Of a stretch of 64,000 nt of DNA, positions 49,356 to 61,008 are shown piece by piece. A model generated the notes under the pieces. It ran no database searches. It had not been told where the DNA came from and saw only the letters and a list, made by a program, of their open reading frames with translations. Position 1 is the stretch's first letter; each line of letters begins with the position of its first letter. The translations under genes were made by a program, and so were the position numbers. The stretch lies in NCBI GenBank assembly GCA_002286715.1, contig NSJX01000001.1:1729805-1793804 (forward strand), given 5' to 3'. Source of the DNA: Dentipellis sp. KUC8613. Taxonomy: Eukaryota; Basidiomycota; Agaricomycetes; Russulales; Hericiaceae.

Positions 49356-52300
49356 ATGTCGTCAAATGACGAACTCAAGGCGAATGGCCCAAATTCTTCG
49401 GAAAATATAGAAGAGAAGCCTGCTAATGGCGAGACCCTCACGAGCAGCCCAAAGCACATGAGCGACGACGAACACGAGGACATATCTTCTCATGAGGAGG
49501 GGACAAATGGCGTGGTAACAGGCCGCGATGATGGCACTGCAAGCTCAGAGGACAAGGCTGGCGAAAGGAGCGAAGCAGAGACAAGCAGCGCAGAAGAAGA
49601 CCGTGCAGACGGCGATATACGGAGCGCAGATAGCGTACACACCGACGGGGGTGGAGGCGAGAGTCAGGCCGATGGGTCCGAAGATGACGACGACGACGAT
49701 GAGGACGAGGACGAGGAAGATGAGGAGCCTGCTCTGAAGTACGAGCGCATGGGCTCTTCAGTCCAGGATCTGTTCCGTAAGGACTCCGCATCAGCCCTTG
49801 CCATCTCGAATAAATTACTGGTAAAAACGAATTCAATACCTTCAATCCATTCGTCGCTGAGAGTCTTCCAGGCGGTTGGCACACACAACGGCATCGTACA
49901 CATCCTCGACCTTTCGGGAAAGCGAGTGAAATCGTTCAAACCCCACACCGCGTCTATCACAGACATTTCTTTCGACAGTACCGCAGACTTCGTAGGAACG
50001 GCGTCACTCGACGGTGAATACAAAACCCCTTTGCATTGTAACATACTTATCATCATATGAAACCAGGACAGGTGGTCATATATTCGCTCTCTACACCAGA
50101 ACACTATGTTTTCAACATGAAACGCCCCATACGTACGGTGGCATTGGAGCCTCAGTTTGCCAAACGTACATCGCGCGCTTTCGTGTGCGGAGGCATGGCA
50201 GGGTCGCTGGTTATGCACGAGAAGGGTTGGCTTGGTCACAAGGAGACAATCCTACACTCCAGCGAAGGTCCCGTATGGCAAGCACGATGGAGAGGGCGTC
50301 TCATTGCGTGGGCCAACGATCTGGTGAATAATCTCAAGTCTCTATTTATCTGCAGTACTTATTTGTCTGTCTCTAGGGTGTGAAGATCTACGATACTACC
50401 TCGCAGACTCGCATTACTTTCATCGACAGGCAGCCTGACAGTCCTAGACCTGACCTCTTCAAATGTACGCTGACCTGGCAGGATGATTCGACGCTGCTCA
50501 TCGCTTGGGCCGACGTCATCAAAGTCGCACGCATCCGAGGCCGCCCCCGAACTTCAACGTCGTCAACGCCTGCTGGTGCACCCCCACTCATGGTAGAAAT
50601 CACAGCCGTGTTCCAGCTCGATTGCATGATCGCCGGAATAGTCGCTCATCCTGCCGCCGCCGCATCTAAGGAACATGCCCTGGTCAAACGACCAAGCCGC
50701 GCATCTCTCGCGTCCTCCATCTCAGTCCCGACATCCCTCCTTGTGCTTGCGTACACGCCTCCCGACACATCCTTCTTGGACGAGGCTGTCGAAGATCGAA
50801 AGCAGCAGGCCCGAAAAGCCGCCGAGCGCCCGGAGCTTCGTATCGTCTCTCGAAGCGGGGAGGAGCTTGCCGCCGACGCGCTCAGCGTGACTGGCTTTCA
50901 ATCCTGGGGTTGCAATGACTATGTCATAGCCGAAGTCGACCCTGAGGATCAAGGAGAGACCCGTGCGTATGTGGTTTTGAGCCCAAGAGATGTGGTCATT
51001 GTGCGCCCTAGGGATAGGAAGGACCACATCAACTGGTTGGTGGAGCGGCAGCGCTACGAGGAAGCTCTACTGGCTATCGAGCAACTAGATGGAGCAGACA
51101 AGGACGATGGCATTGATCCTGCCGAGATCGGCCAGCGTTACATAGAGCACCTCCTACAAGAAGGTAAGTGGTATCACGTCAACAGGGCAGGCTGCGAAAT
51201 TATCTCTAATTGAATACCTGCAGGTGATTTTGTGAAGGCGGCGAAACTTTGCCCGAGGGTTTGCGGCCAAGATGCAAAACGATGGGAGAAATGGATATTC
51301 GTCTTCGCTCAGAAAAATCAGCTGCAGGCGGTTATCCCATACATACCCATCGATTCCCCCAGGCTGTTCCATCTGGTTTACGAGATGATACTTGCACATT
51401 TTCTGGCCCACGATCGACAGGTACGAGGACGCGTCATTGTATCTGTGTCCCGTTTTAACGTTCTTGTCGGTTCGTAGGCTCTGCAGCGCACGATTCAAGA
51501 ATGGCCGAAGGAGATCTACGATGTGTCTGCAGTGATTGTGGCCATCCAGTCGGAACTCGATCGGTCATCATCGTCTTCATCCACGTCTCCTCTATCACGA
51601 GCCACACCGGACACCACAATTCTCATGGAATGCCTAGCTGAGCTGTATGCACCTTCTCTTCGTGCTCGCCGGTGTAGTATTAATGTGTATACTCGCAGGT
51701 ACACTGCTAATAGACAGCCCGGGAAGGCGTTGCCGTTCTTCCTTCGTCTGAGGAGATCAAATGTCTTCGACCTTATCCGCGAGCACAATCTTTTCTCGTC
51801 TGTGCAAGACCAGGCGTTGCTGCTCGTAGAGTTTGATCATGAGCTCATGGAGAAGCGCGAGGCAGAGGGCGAAGTGGGAGCAGTTGGACGAGGGGCGGCA
51901 ATCACGCTCCTCGTTGACCACACCTACTCTATACCTGTGCGACAACCTGTTTCTGTATTGCAGAGAGGTTTAGTCCTGACCCCTTCAACTTTGATTAGGT
52001 TGCGCGAGTGGTTCAACAACTCCAGCCTCGACCTTTGTTCCTGTTCCAATATTTGGACGCTCTGTTCGAACGAGATCCTCACCTGACTTCGGACTTTGCG
52101 GACACCCAGGTGCGGCCTGTTTGCTTGTTGACATATTTTTATCATTCTGACATCTCTACCTAGGTTAAACTCACGGCGGAGTTTGCCCCGCATAAACTCA
52201 TTGACTTCCTCCGTGCTAGCAACTACTATAACCTTGAAGCTGTGAGTATCAAAAATTTAGATTATCCATACCTGATGCTAAGAGTCCATAGGCATATAAC

Positions 52301-53224
52301 ATTTGCACCGAGCGCGACTTCGTACCAGAGATGGTTTTCCTGCTCGGCAGAATGGGAGACAACAAAAAGGCGCTCTATCTCATCATCGACCGCCTCGGAG
52401 ACGTTAGCAGGGTACGGTGTCTTCTCTTATCTTGTTACTATCGTGTTGTTCATTGGCTGTCGCTTTCAAGGCTATCGATTTCGCCAAAGAGCAAAATGAC
52501 GACGATCTGTGGGAGGATCTGCTCAAATATTCGGAGACGCGGCCACGTGAGTTTCAATGCTATCAATCAACCTGCCTATTGCCCAATCGACATATATACC
52601 TAGCGTTTATTCGCGGTTTGCTCGAGAACGTGGGCGCTGAAATTGACCCTATTCGTCTCATCCGACGAATCAAGAACGGCCTCGAGATCCCAGGTCTTAA
52701 ATCTGCGCTCATCAAGATCCTGCAGGACTTCAATCTACAGATCTCGTTGCTGGAGGGATGCCAGACAATTCTGCACGGCGACAGCTCCGACCTGGCGAAA
52801 CGGCTGCATCATGATCAGACCAGTGGCTTCTTCCTCACAGGTGCGTCTTTCTTCGAGCTTCTTGATGCGTATATTGATTCCCTTTATGATTCTCAGCTGC
52901 GACCCCGTGTCCAATATGCAATCTTCCCCTGTACCAGTCGTCGACATCTGCCGTGCTGCTTTTCTTGTGCAGACATGTCGTTCATGCAAGCTGTGTAGAA
53001 GGTGGCGACAGTATCCCTAACCTCCCGGACCCTGCGTTTGCGAGCGTTGGGATCGGAGGAGCTGGCGCAAGGACCATCGGCGCCAGGCTTGCATTGTAAG
53101 CTTTTTTTTCAATCGTGATGATTGCAGGAGGCTGACGACCTGCTACAGCGCCGCCACAGTCCGAGCACAGATCACGCAAGGTTGTCCTGTATGCCACAAG
53201 CGGGAAGAAGGTGAACGGACATGA
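49356..53224 (+). CDS. VPS41: Vacuolar protein sorting protein VPS41 (HOPS subunit)
   Basis: Effector subunit of the HOPS tether for fusion at the vacuole/lysosome. Fourteen exons: 49356-49820, 49872-50013, 50067-50323, 50377-51163, 51224-51420, 51478-51644, 51699-51936, 51999-52109, 52164-52241, 52292-52411, 52471-52546, 52604-52840, 52897-53095, 53149-53224; 1,049 residues. After a 130-residue acidic, Ser-rich N-terminus comes a WD40/beta-propeller (AVGTHNGIVHILDLSGK, ASLDGQVVIYSL), then a helical clathrin-repeat region (MECLAELYTANRQPGKALPFF, LYLIIDRLGDVSRAIDFAKEQNDDDLWEDLL) and a C-terminal RING-H2 finger (CPICNLPLY, FLCRHVVHASC, CPVC). The order is that of Vps41. The acidic N-terminus may hold the vacuolar kinase and AP-3 contacts known in yeast. 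Confidence 0.94.
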
Positions 53225-53424
53225 CACCACCGAACCCTCGCACTAATATCCGCCTCTTTTGATACCCTCTAACACTGCCCTCATTCTCACACATCGATTC
53301 CTTTGTATGCTTACCTGCCTAATCTACATCTGCATTCATTTACAATGAATTTTGTCCCCCATTGACTCGGACCAACCTGATACACGACCCACAAGAAATG
53401 ACGATCCCAGCAACGCTGGTACAC

Positions 53425-54786
53425 TCAGGCCGTGCCTGCAGCCCGCCACCATCGCACAACACCATCTTCCCCTCCGCTCACGAACGCGCCAGAAGCATTG
53501 CTCCCAGACGGCCGCGGTCGCCATGCTACACTCCAGACTTCGCCAGTGTCTTGAATAGTCGACACGGCAGCTCTTGCAGCCAGGTCCCAGACCTTGATAG
53601 TTTTGTCGGCGGAACTAATAGGTGTCCATTTAGCGACATTTCACCCCCATATGGACACAGACAGCCACCCACCCTGATAATGCAAGCCGCCCGTCAGGAG
53701 ATATGTCGGTACTCAGCACCCAGGAAGAATGTCCGCTGAGCGCGGCGACAGCGCCCGAGCCAGGCTTGCCGGACGATGACGTGCGCACGTCATGCAGGAT
53801 GAGGCGTTTGTCTTCGGAGGCGGACATAAGGAGCTGGCGAGTTCCAGGTGAGCGATAAGCACGAGATGTAAGATGGGGTATGTCAGAGTTTCAGCTCACA
53901 TGTGAGTCTTGTGACCATGAAAGAGAGCGGACGGCCATAGCGTGAGAGGTGTATGTTGCAGAAAGGGAGTTTGTGTGGAGGTCGAAGATGTATATCTGCC
54001 CTGTCTCGGTGGCCAGGGCTACGCTGAAGCCATCTGGGCTCTGAGGAGCACGGTAAGTTGGTAAGCCAAGGTGTCTGGCCCGCGTTTATTCGGACTTACA
54101 TGCAGGCATTGCATCCCAAATTTGTTTCGTCCGCTCGGAAGGGTGGCCATAGGCTGACCGAAACCGTCTTTCTCAGCGGAGTGGATCGTGACGCTTCCGG
54201 AGCCGCCAGTCGAAGCATAAGTTCCGCCCTTGGGGTTGAGAGAAACGGACCAAGCTGGGACAGGTAATAATATGTATCAGAATTCGTAAGAAGATTTTCG
54301 AGATAGCAAGCGAGCAATCTACAAGAGCATATATGCTAGAAGGTTGGGAGACTCACAAGGTTCCGTCGCATCTGACCCTTTCCGGAGATAACTTTCATGC
54401 TTGCCCACGACTTCACCGCTCTCAAGATCCCATAAACACGTAAGGCCCTCGATGCCATTGAATAATGCTTGCCGGCCGTTCGGCGACACGGAGAGGGAAT
54501 TGAGGCCAAGCGGGTGAGGGGGCAGTGTGCGGAGGACCTGACCGGACGTCGAGTCGAACTGCTTTATGGTACCGTCGGCGGAGACAGATATAGTGTGATC
54601 TGCCCCGGTCCATGCAATGTCCCATATCGCATCGCTGTGAGCTTGGGATCGGGAACATTGAGTTCAGGAGGAATACGAGAAAGCTCGAGTGCCGTACGTT
54701 CTTGACAGTCAAGAGCGTGCAGATATGCCAGACTCTGGAGTGATCCTAAGTTAACAATGACATTCACAATGTGTTTCACGTACCAT
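53425..54786 (-). CDS. SKI8: SKI8-type WD40 protein (Ski complex / meiotic recombination)
   Basis: WD40 scaffold of the Ski complex for 3'-5' mRNA decay by the cytoplasmic exosome, with a meiotic role through Spo11 in yeasts. Seven exons: 54784-54786 (start codon only), 54698-54734, 54357-54641, 54100-54254, 53900-54040, 53673-53833, 53425-53614; 323 residues, the normal size. It begins MSLAYLHALDCQEPHSDAIWDIAWT. Blades are visible as SVSADGTIKQFD, LTCLWDLESGE, GQIYIFDLHT, LILHDVRTS and KTIKVWDL, and the protein ends FVSGGEDGVVRWWRAAG, the Ski8 hallmark. The start codon is immediately followed by a GTACGT donor, and removing that intron gives the family N-terminus. Head to head with RPS12. 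Confidence 0.9.
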
Positions 54787-55090
54787 ATTCGTTCACAAAG
54801 TTCAACGACGAGAAGGAACCTTGATAAACTATGCAGGCCGCGGTGTTGAAGTCGATCAATATTGCGCGACGCGTCTTGCGCGCTTGGGATAGTATGGCAA
54901 TCTCCGGGCGGAGCTCGAATCTGCCCTCTTTAACCATGTCTCTGCAAACTCTATTTTTTCCCTCACATCAACGAGAGCGGACGAAGACATCATCTGTAGC
55001 CTTTAGTCTAACCCATACACATTCAAAAAGTGAGTACACGGAGAGCTCGGATGGCTTGTGTTTGCTGACGTGCTGTCCTAAAAAACTAGG
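54787..55090. promoter_or_regulatory. Bidirectional region SKI8 / RPS12, with RPS12 5' UTR intron
   Basis: 304 bases. The RPS12 leader holds an apparent 5' UTR intron, 55030-55089, with donor GTGAGT and an acceptor one base before the start codon. CT-rich and TTTTTT segments at about 54940-54965 are typical of ribosomal-protein promoters. A 53-codon frame on the minus strand from 54937 overlaps the SKI8 start in another frame. Confidence 0.6.
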
Positions 55091-55577
55091 ATGTCTGACG
55101 CTGGAGATGAAATCAAGGTTGACGCCGTCGAGGAGGTCGCTGAGGCCCCCAAGGGCAAGCTTTCTGTTGAGGATGCTCTTCAGGTGTGTGCAGTTGTCCA
55201 CGTATGAAAGAGCTTCGCTAACTGTTCTTATATTGTAGCAAGTTCTGAAGACCTCTCTGGTCCACGATGGCCTTGCCCGTGGCCTGCGCGAGTGCGCTAA
55301 GGCCCTGGACAGGCGCCAGGCCCACCTCTGCGTGCTCGTCGAGACTTGCACTGAGGCCGAGTACATCAAGCTCATCGAGGCCCTCTGCGCGACGCACAAG
55401 ATCCCCCTCATCAAGGTCGGTGACGCCAAGGTCCTCGGCACCTGGGCTGGTCTCTGCAAGATTGACCGTGAGGGCAACCCCCGCAAGGTTGTTGGCTGCT
55501 CTTGCGTCGTCGTCAAGGAGTACGGCGCCGAGTCTGAGGGCCGCCACGTCCTCGACGACTACTTCAAGAGCCGCTAA
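55091..55577 (+). CDS. RPS12: 40S ribosomal protein S12 (eS12)
   Basis: Component of the small ribosomal subunit, at the beak. Two coding exons, 55091-55183 and 55239-55577, give 143 residues. The acidic N-terminus ([31 protein letters not shown]) is followed by the conserved core [69 protein letters not shown] and the end VLDDYFKSR. Codons are strongly biased to C-ending forms, as in highly expressed fungal genes. A GTGAGT directly after the stop (about 55581) suggests a 3' UTR intron as well. Confidence 0.98.
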
Positions 55578-56093
55578 ATGTGAGTGTCATCTGCCATTCT
55601 CATTGCTCCATTCCTCTGGGGTGCGACGCGATGACAAAACAGACTCCCTCAACCGAGATTCACTCTTTGAGGATAACAGTCTATCCGGAATCATTATAAC
55701 TTGTCTGATCCTTACCCGTCATACTTTGGCTTTGCTTTTCAAACGCTGACCATCGCGATGATCTAGGTTCACGTCGGATGTCGGCCCTGTAGCACATTCA
55801 CTCGTCCATAAAATGCTTGTGCCTAATAAAACATTCATAACTAAGCCTGGTGTGAACGTGATTGAGCTGTCGAGTACATCTGAAAGCTAGCTGAAGAATG
55901 AAGGAATGAATTGATCGAGTCGTTGGGGATGGTGAAGCGCGTGATTTACGGGTTAGAGCGCGTGTCCGGGCGCGGTTCCCCAGAGAACTGTAGCATCGTC
56001 TTCTCCACATTCAGATTGCATCCGGGTCTGTCACTTACATACCCCGCATTCTCGCTTTCCCTCCCTCCTTTATGTCCTCTCCTACCAACCGCC
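55578..56093. other. Intergenic region downstream of RPS12
   Basis: 516 bases with the RPS12 3' UTR, possibly including a 3' UTR intron, and the promoter of the next gene. The segment 56040-56090 is CT-rich, a common fungal feature just before a start codon. No other gene. Confidence 0.45.
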
Positions 56094-58420
56094 ATGCCTC
56101 TTCCCCAGCCTTCCCCACTTGAACGTGTGCCCTCTTACCTTGAGTTTCCACCAAGGCGCGCTATTGCGTCCTTCGAGAACCTAGTCGTCCTCGCCAACTA
56201 TGAAGAACACCTTCGCGAGGCAAGGAAGATAGTCTGGAGGAGTCGTGGCGAACCCGCTGTCGAAATACACGACCTATGGGAATGCGTCGAGCATGGTACA
56301 CGAGGCGGACTTAGTGCGTTGCATGGCGTATAGTCAGGAATTCGGCTGAATATCAGGGCCATCCCTTCACAGGAGCTGCAGCCATCGCGTTTGCCATACG
56401 TTCGGGGGTGAACCTCATCCTCGCCTCTGTAAGAATCAAGAACGCACCAAAGTAAGCACCAGGACACGTTGCTCTCCGTACTGTGACAACTGAGCGCATA
56501 CGCGTATGCAGGAGGGTTCGCTTTGCACTCATACGACATGCCCTATTTGGTGAAGACTCTTTCCGCGCTGGCGCAATGCTTGGTATGACCGTCACCATTC
56601 ACCCATCGTCAATGTCAAGCATCTAATTCATGCCTAGGCACTTTCGTTGCGCTCTATCGCGCTCTACTCAACGCTCTTCCTATTCTTCTTCCTCCCCATG
56701 TCCCCATCAAACGGAGAGTCAAGCAATTATTGTCATTGGATGTATCTGTGTCGAACGACGGTTCTGCTGTCTCTGATTCACCGTCGTCTAGTCGAAGCTC
56801 CTCTCCCACTAGACCTACCTTCCATGCGGTCTCGCGACGCAGTGCAAGGCTGTCGACCACGGCACAAGCTCATCAAATCTGGGTCCGAAAGAAGACGCGC
56901 AGGTGGCATGCAATCGTTGCAGGTGCAGTTGCGGGTGGTTTAGCAATCGCATTCGAGAAGAGGTCTAGGAGAGTAACCATTGCCCAACAATTGTTTGTTC
57001 GGTAAGCATGGCCCATTCTAACCGTTTTGCACTTGTAAACTCACCTGGTCGTGTCAGTGGGCTCCAAGGCTCTTACAACGCTTTCTCAGACAAGCACGGC
57101 TTCCACATACCTCACGGAGACGTGATTGTCTTCTCTCTCATGTGCGTCCGCCCTTGAATTTCATTAACCGTTCGATCTAAATCTTGCTTCAGGTGTGGAC
57201 AGATTCTGTATGGTTTTCTCCTTAGACCCGACACGCTTCCAAGATCATACGTAACTTGGTATATCCTATCGCTCCGATGCCGCACACTCCGTCTCGATGC
57301 TAACCTGACTCCAGGATTAACAAGGCGGGCAGAATACCCGTCGAGGCGGTCAGCATGAACAGAGATCTGGTCAGAACGGGAGTCTTCGACCTCAAGGATA
57401 CTGCTACACTACTCAGTCGAGACGTCAGTCTCTCCCAACCCGGTTTTCTATATGCATGAGAACTCACCTCTTCGTTCTGCTAGGATATAACACCTCGTAA
57501 TGCAACGGAGCTCCTCTCATACGTTAAGCAGGCAACATCAACCCAACCCGCGTGGCCCGCACCTTATGGCCCTTGCGCCGCCGTACATCCCTCAGTAGAC
57601 AGTTGCCTCTCAGTTCCTCCTCTCCGTTTCTTCTCAGTCTTCACCTGGATGCTTCCCGTCTACGGGGCCTTGCATTTCATCCCTATGCTGCTATTCAAAC
57701 GGAAGAGCTTCGCCAAGGAACCGATGAGGATGATGCTGCGAGCCCTCTTGGGCACATCGAGGAGTGCCTCCTTCTTGGCCACGTTCGTCGTGATCTACCA
57801 ATGTACGCTGCTCACCTCTCCGGAAATTCTCTTCGGATAAATCATCGCACCGTCCTGATTCCTTCTCTAGCCTTCTTCTGCTTCAAGCACTGGCTGTACC
57901 GGTCGCTCAGCGCCCTCCGCGAATCCTCGTCCTTCGTGAAGCCGCCCATGTGGCTGATTAGGTTCCTCGTCTCGAAGCCGTCGTTCTGGATGGGCGGTCT
58001 TCTGTCTGGCCTGTCACTACTCGTTGAGGCCAAGAGACGGCGCGGGGAGCTGGCCATGTACGTTCTGCCGAAGGGCCTGGAGAGCGCATGGGTGATGGCG
58101 AGAGGCAAGGGGCTGGTCTTCCGCACGGGTGATTTCGGGGAAGTTATGGTGCGTGTGGCCAAGCGATTCCTTGTTGTCCACACGCTCACGTCAGGATTTA
58201 GTTGACTGCAATTGGAATGGGCATGGTCATGGTGAGTGGTTTGATCTACCCCGTGTTCACGGCAATACTGACCGGTTCTGGTTGGCAGAGCACATACCAG
58301 GTACGCGATACCCTTCTCCGAAACCCTTTGCCTTGGCTAACCAATCACACACAGAATGATCCTCAGCATCTTTCGGGGCTCGTGAGACGGATACTGTACC
58401 AATTCATCGGGCCAAATTAA
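56094..58420 (+). CDS. TMEM135-like multi-pass membrane protein
   Basis: Twelve exons (56094-56295, 56373-56451, 56512-56582, 56638-57001, 57058-57141, 57193-57258, 57315-57423, 57484-57802, 57871-58148, 58202-58231, 58289-58300, 58355-58420) encode 559 residues. The Gly-rich helix WHAIVAGAVAGGLAIAFEKRSRR, the RHALFGEDSFRAGAMLGTFVALYR segment and the C-terminal GLSLLVEAKRRRGELAMYVLPKGLES are the recognisable parts of the TMEM135 family, related to Tim17-type membrane proteins and placed at peroxisomes and mitochondria in animals. A cytosolic Ser-rich loop lies at about residues 150-200. Exon 11 is 12 bases (STYQ), and the following exon reads NDPQHLSGLVRRILYQFIGPN, a family-like end. Function in fungi is not established. 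Confidence 0.78.
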
Positions 58421-58457
58421 TGGCCCCTGTCGTGCTCGTAATGACCTATTGTGCCAT

Positions 58458-59234
58458 ATGTACCGCATGCCACCGATACCGATACCCCAATACATCCGGA
58501 TCTTAACGACGATTGAAGAGCGGGGCTTTTACTCGGAGACGGGTCCCCTGGCCTATCTTATCTACCAAAGCGTAATAGCGTGAGTAAACGTTGCGGCCAA
58601 GGTACGCTTGCAAGTGTAATCTAGGGAGGCTGTTACTTCTGACTGTAAAATCCTATCCAGGGCCACATACGAGACACTGAGCTCCACATGCACGTTCGTA
58701 CGCGGCATGTACCTGCCGCAATCACCAAGATTTCTGCAACTTCCTGAAGAGGTGCCCTATCTCTCCCGTGTAGGGCCTCCGCTTGTCTTGAGTGCCATGC
58801 CGGCAAAGGTGAAGTTCGAGGCCCGCTTAGAGATGTGCACTTCGCAAAAGCGCCAGGACCCTTCTGTTCGTTTCAAAGTTCGAACTCACGTCATTCGCGG
58901 GGTCTCCGGAATCATGTACTCGAATACACCGATGTATATGTCATTGAGCTGATAGTGGGGCTTTCACGTCCCATTCATCAGGCTCGAAGACTCCGAAAAC
59001 GGTGGAAGGGTGTAAATGTACAGTATTCTGAGACGCTGTCGGTATCGGCATTTGTGTCCTTTAACGTTGCTGTCAGTGGATTTTCTGATGGGATGTATAC
59101 CCACCTTCAAACTCCCTTTCGAGAATGTCACAACCATCCATCATTTTCTCACCAAATTAGTTCTGCGACAAGTGTTATCCAGCAAGCTAGAGCTCGACGT
59201 TGGCAGCGATAGTGGAAAAATCCAGACCGTTTAA
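58458..59234 (+). CDS. Hypothetical protein, partly modelled
   Basis: I do not recognise this gene. Exon 1 (58458-58579) encodes MYRMPPIPIPQYIRILTTIEERGFYSETGPLAYLIYQSVIA and has a GTGAGT donor. Exon 2 begins at 58661 and continues ATYETLSSTCTFVRGMYLPQSP ... LPEEVPYLSR. After about 58780 the splice pattern is unclear. The gene probably ends at 59234, where a frame reads NVTTIHHFLTKLVLRQVLSSKLELDVG. Composition is that of a soluble globular protein. The first ATG lies only 38 bases after the TMEM135-like stop on the same strand, so the promoter would overlap the upstream gene, or the real start is elsewhere. Confidence 0.4.
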
Positions 59235-59489
59235 GTTGTGCTTGTGAATGGGCGGCAGCTTTTTTGCTGTGTTTCGTTCTAGGCTCGTTTACGTAACCTG
59301 ACAAGATCAGCTTCCACGTTATCCTTCGTTCAGGTCAACCCAAACCTACCTCATACCAGTTGAACCTAGTATCCTCTTCTTATCGACCGCTTATACCTTA
59401 GAGACCCCAAGCAGGTAAATTTCGTTCAACCACGCTTGTTGGACTTATTCTAACATAAACAGCAAAGCGATACGTCACACCGCTGGAAT

Positions 59490-60350
59490 ATGGATTATAG
59501 TGACAACACTAGTAGAGCATCGACCCCGGACTCCCTGTTCGACGATATTTCGGACCCTGTGTTCCATGACGCAGTGTCTGGCCCATCTCAGACTAGATCG
59601 ACTGACGGCGACGTGGATCTGGAAGCATTCCCAGCACATCGCGAAGCACCGCCAATACCAGGGCTTTACTTCGAGCCCGATGTGCGATTACCGGTCGAGC
59701 TTGCCAAGGAAACCATGGACGAATGTCTGGAGACCTATTTCAAGAACAGTAACGTGAATCAGGTCATGCTCTTTGGAAGAGCCAAACGGGGGGACCAGGT
59801 CGAGACGAGCAATTGTGGCCTGCCGAAATTCTTGCAATCATTGCTCGATGACCTGGAGGGTTTTTTGAAGCCGATGTTACCGCAGAAAACCCACCGTCTC
59901 CTGTTCCCACCACCCGACGAGGCCGTACACGCCCGGCAGGCTATAATTAATCTTTACCACCCGGGCGAGGGAATCTCTCCTCATGTCGATCTGCTTCGCC
60001 GCTTTGGAGATGGCATCATTGGCGTCAGCCTCGGGAGCGGGTGCGTCATGAACTTCTGCCATGTTCCTGGAGATGGCGACGCGTCTTCTTCCCTCGATGC
60101 CCCTTCTGCATGTCCAGGGCCAGATATCAGGGACAAACGATGGGATCTGTACCTTCCGGAGCGCAGTGTCTTGGTTCTCTCAGAGGACGCTCGGTACCGA
60201 TGGACGCACGGAATTGAAAGGCGAACAAAGGATTTGGTGAAGAGCGAAGATGCGAGAGGGAGGCAGTGGATTGACAGAAGCCTGCGGATCAGTATAACTT
60301 TCCGCTGGCTCTTACCAGGAGCAGATATAGTTGGTGGGGAGGATATTTAA
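59490..60350 (+). CDS. AlkB-like Fe(II)/2-oxoglutarate dioxygenase
   Basis: Single exon of 286 residues. The first 60 residues are polar and low complexity. The double-stranded beta-helix has the iron-binding HxD in GISPHVDLL, the second His in RWTHGIE, and the 2-oxoglutarate-binding Arg in SLRISITFRW. SLGSGCVMNF between them matches the AlkB-family core, and IINLYHPGEGISPHVD is the nucleotide-recognition side. This points to the AlkB branch that demethylates nucleic acids or proteins. The exact paralog cannot be set, but short length and the YHPGEGI motif are like fungal ALKBH6/7-type members. The complete lack of introns contrasts with its neighbours. Confidence 0.85.
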   Translation: MDYSDNTSRASTPDSLFDDISDPVFHDAVSGPSQTRSTDGDVDLEAFPAHREAPPIPGLYFEPDVRLPVELAKETMDECLETYFKNSNVNQVMLFGRAKRGDQVETSNCGLPKFLQSLLDDLEGFLKPMLPQKTHRLLFPPPDEAVHARQAIINLYHPGEGISPHVDLLRRFGDGIIGVSLGSGCVMNFCHVPGDGDASSSLDAPSACPGPDIRDKRWDLYLPERSVLVLSEDARYRWTHGIERRTKDLVKSEDARGRQWIDRSLRISITFRWLLPGADIVGGEDI

Positions 60351-60496
60351 GGTGGCGAACCGGTTACAAAGGAATAGCATGAGATTACAACAGCACACAG
60401 CAACGCACGATGAGATTATAACTCTATACACTCCAGCATTCTTCTGTTTCTTGTCATCAAGTCGTGTCCTCCTCCGCGATCTCTAGGGGATCATGA

Positions 60497-60963
60497 TCAT
60501 CGGCCGCCGCGGAGAGCCAGCACAAGATGCAGTACAGAGCCAGCGGTGATATTGGCGGCCTGTGCTGTCTTGTCATCAGGCCTTGACAAGAGTCTATAAG
60601 TATGTGTAGATCCCAGCATGGATGAAGTAGCTCACAATTGCCTTCCACTAAAAATCAATCGCTGCTGGGGAGGTGGCACACCCGACTGCTCCTCGACTTT
60701 CTCCTTAATGCGTGTAATCTGGCATTGGCGGGTCTGTGAGCACAACTGTAGATGTCCGCGGTAATATTGATCACCTTGTCCTCAGCATCGATGTCGAGCT
60801 CAATCTAAAGGGTATAGAACACGTAGTTAGTCGATTATCAGTTAATTCGCGGCACTCATGAAATGTACCTCCTTCCCCGTCAGCGTCTGCCATTGTTTAT
60901 GCAAAATCAGCTTGGCGTATACGACGATGGAGACGAAAAGCCCACCTTGACTTTGATCAACAT
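60497..60963 (-). CDS. RUB1: NEDD8/RUB1 ubiquitin-like modifier
   Basis: Modifier attached to cullins to activate SCF-type ubiquitin ligases. Five very short exons: 60946-60963, 60869-60886, 60775-60804, 60636-60718, 60497-60581; 77 residues. Spliced product: [21 protein letters not shown], then [35 protein letters not shown] and [12 protein letters not shown]. The LRGG conjugation end is followed by a single Arg that must be removed by a processing protease. Ala at position 72 (ALRGG) instead of the Arg of ubiquitin separates NEDD8 from ubiquitin for E1 choice. The first two exons hold six codons each. Only 45 bases separate its start codon from the stop of the next gene upstream on the same strand. 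Confidence 0.95.
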
Positions 60964-61008
60964 TGCGTCCTGCGGTATAGATGTGAAGCCAATCGGTCCT
61001 GAACGCGT

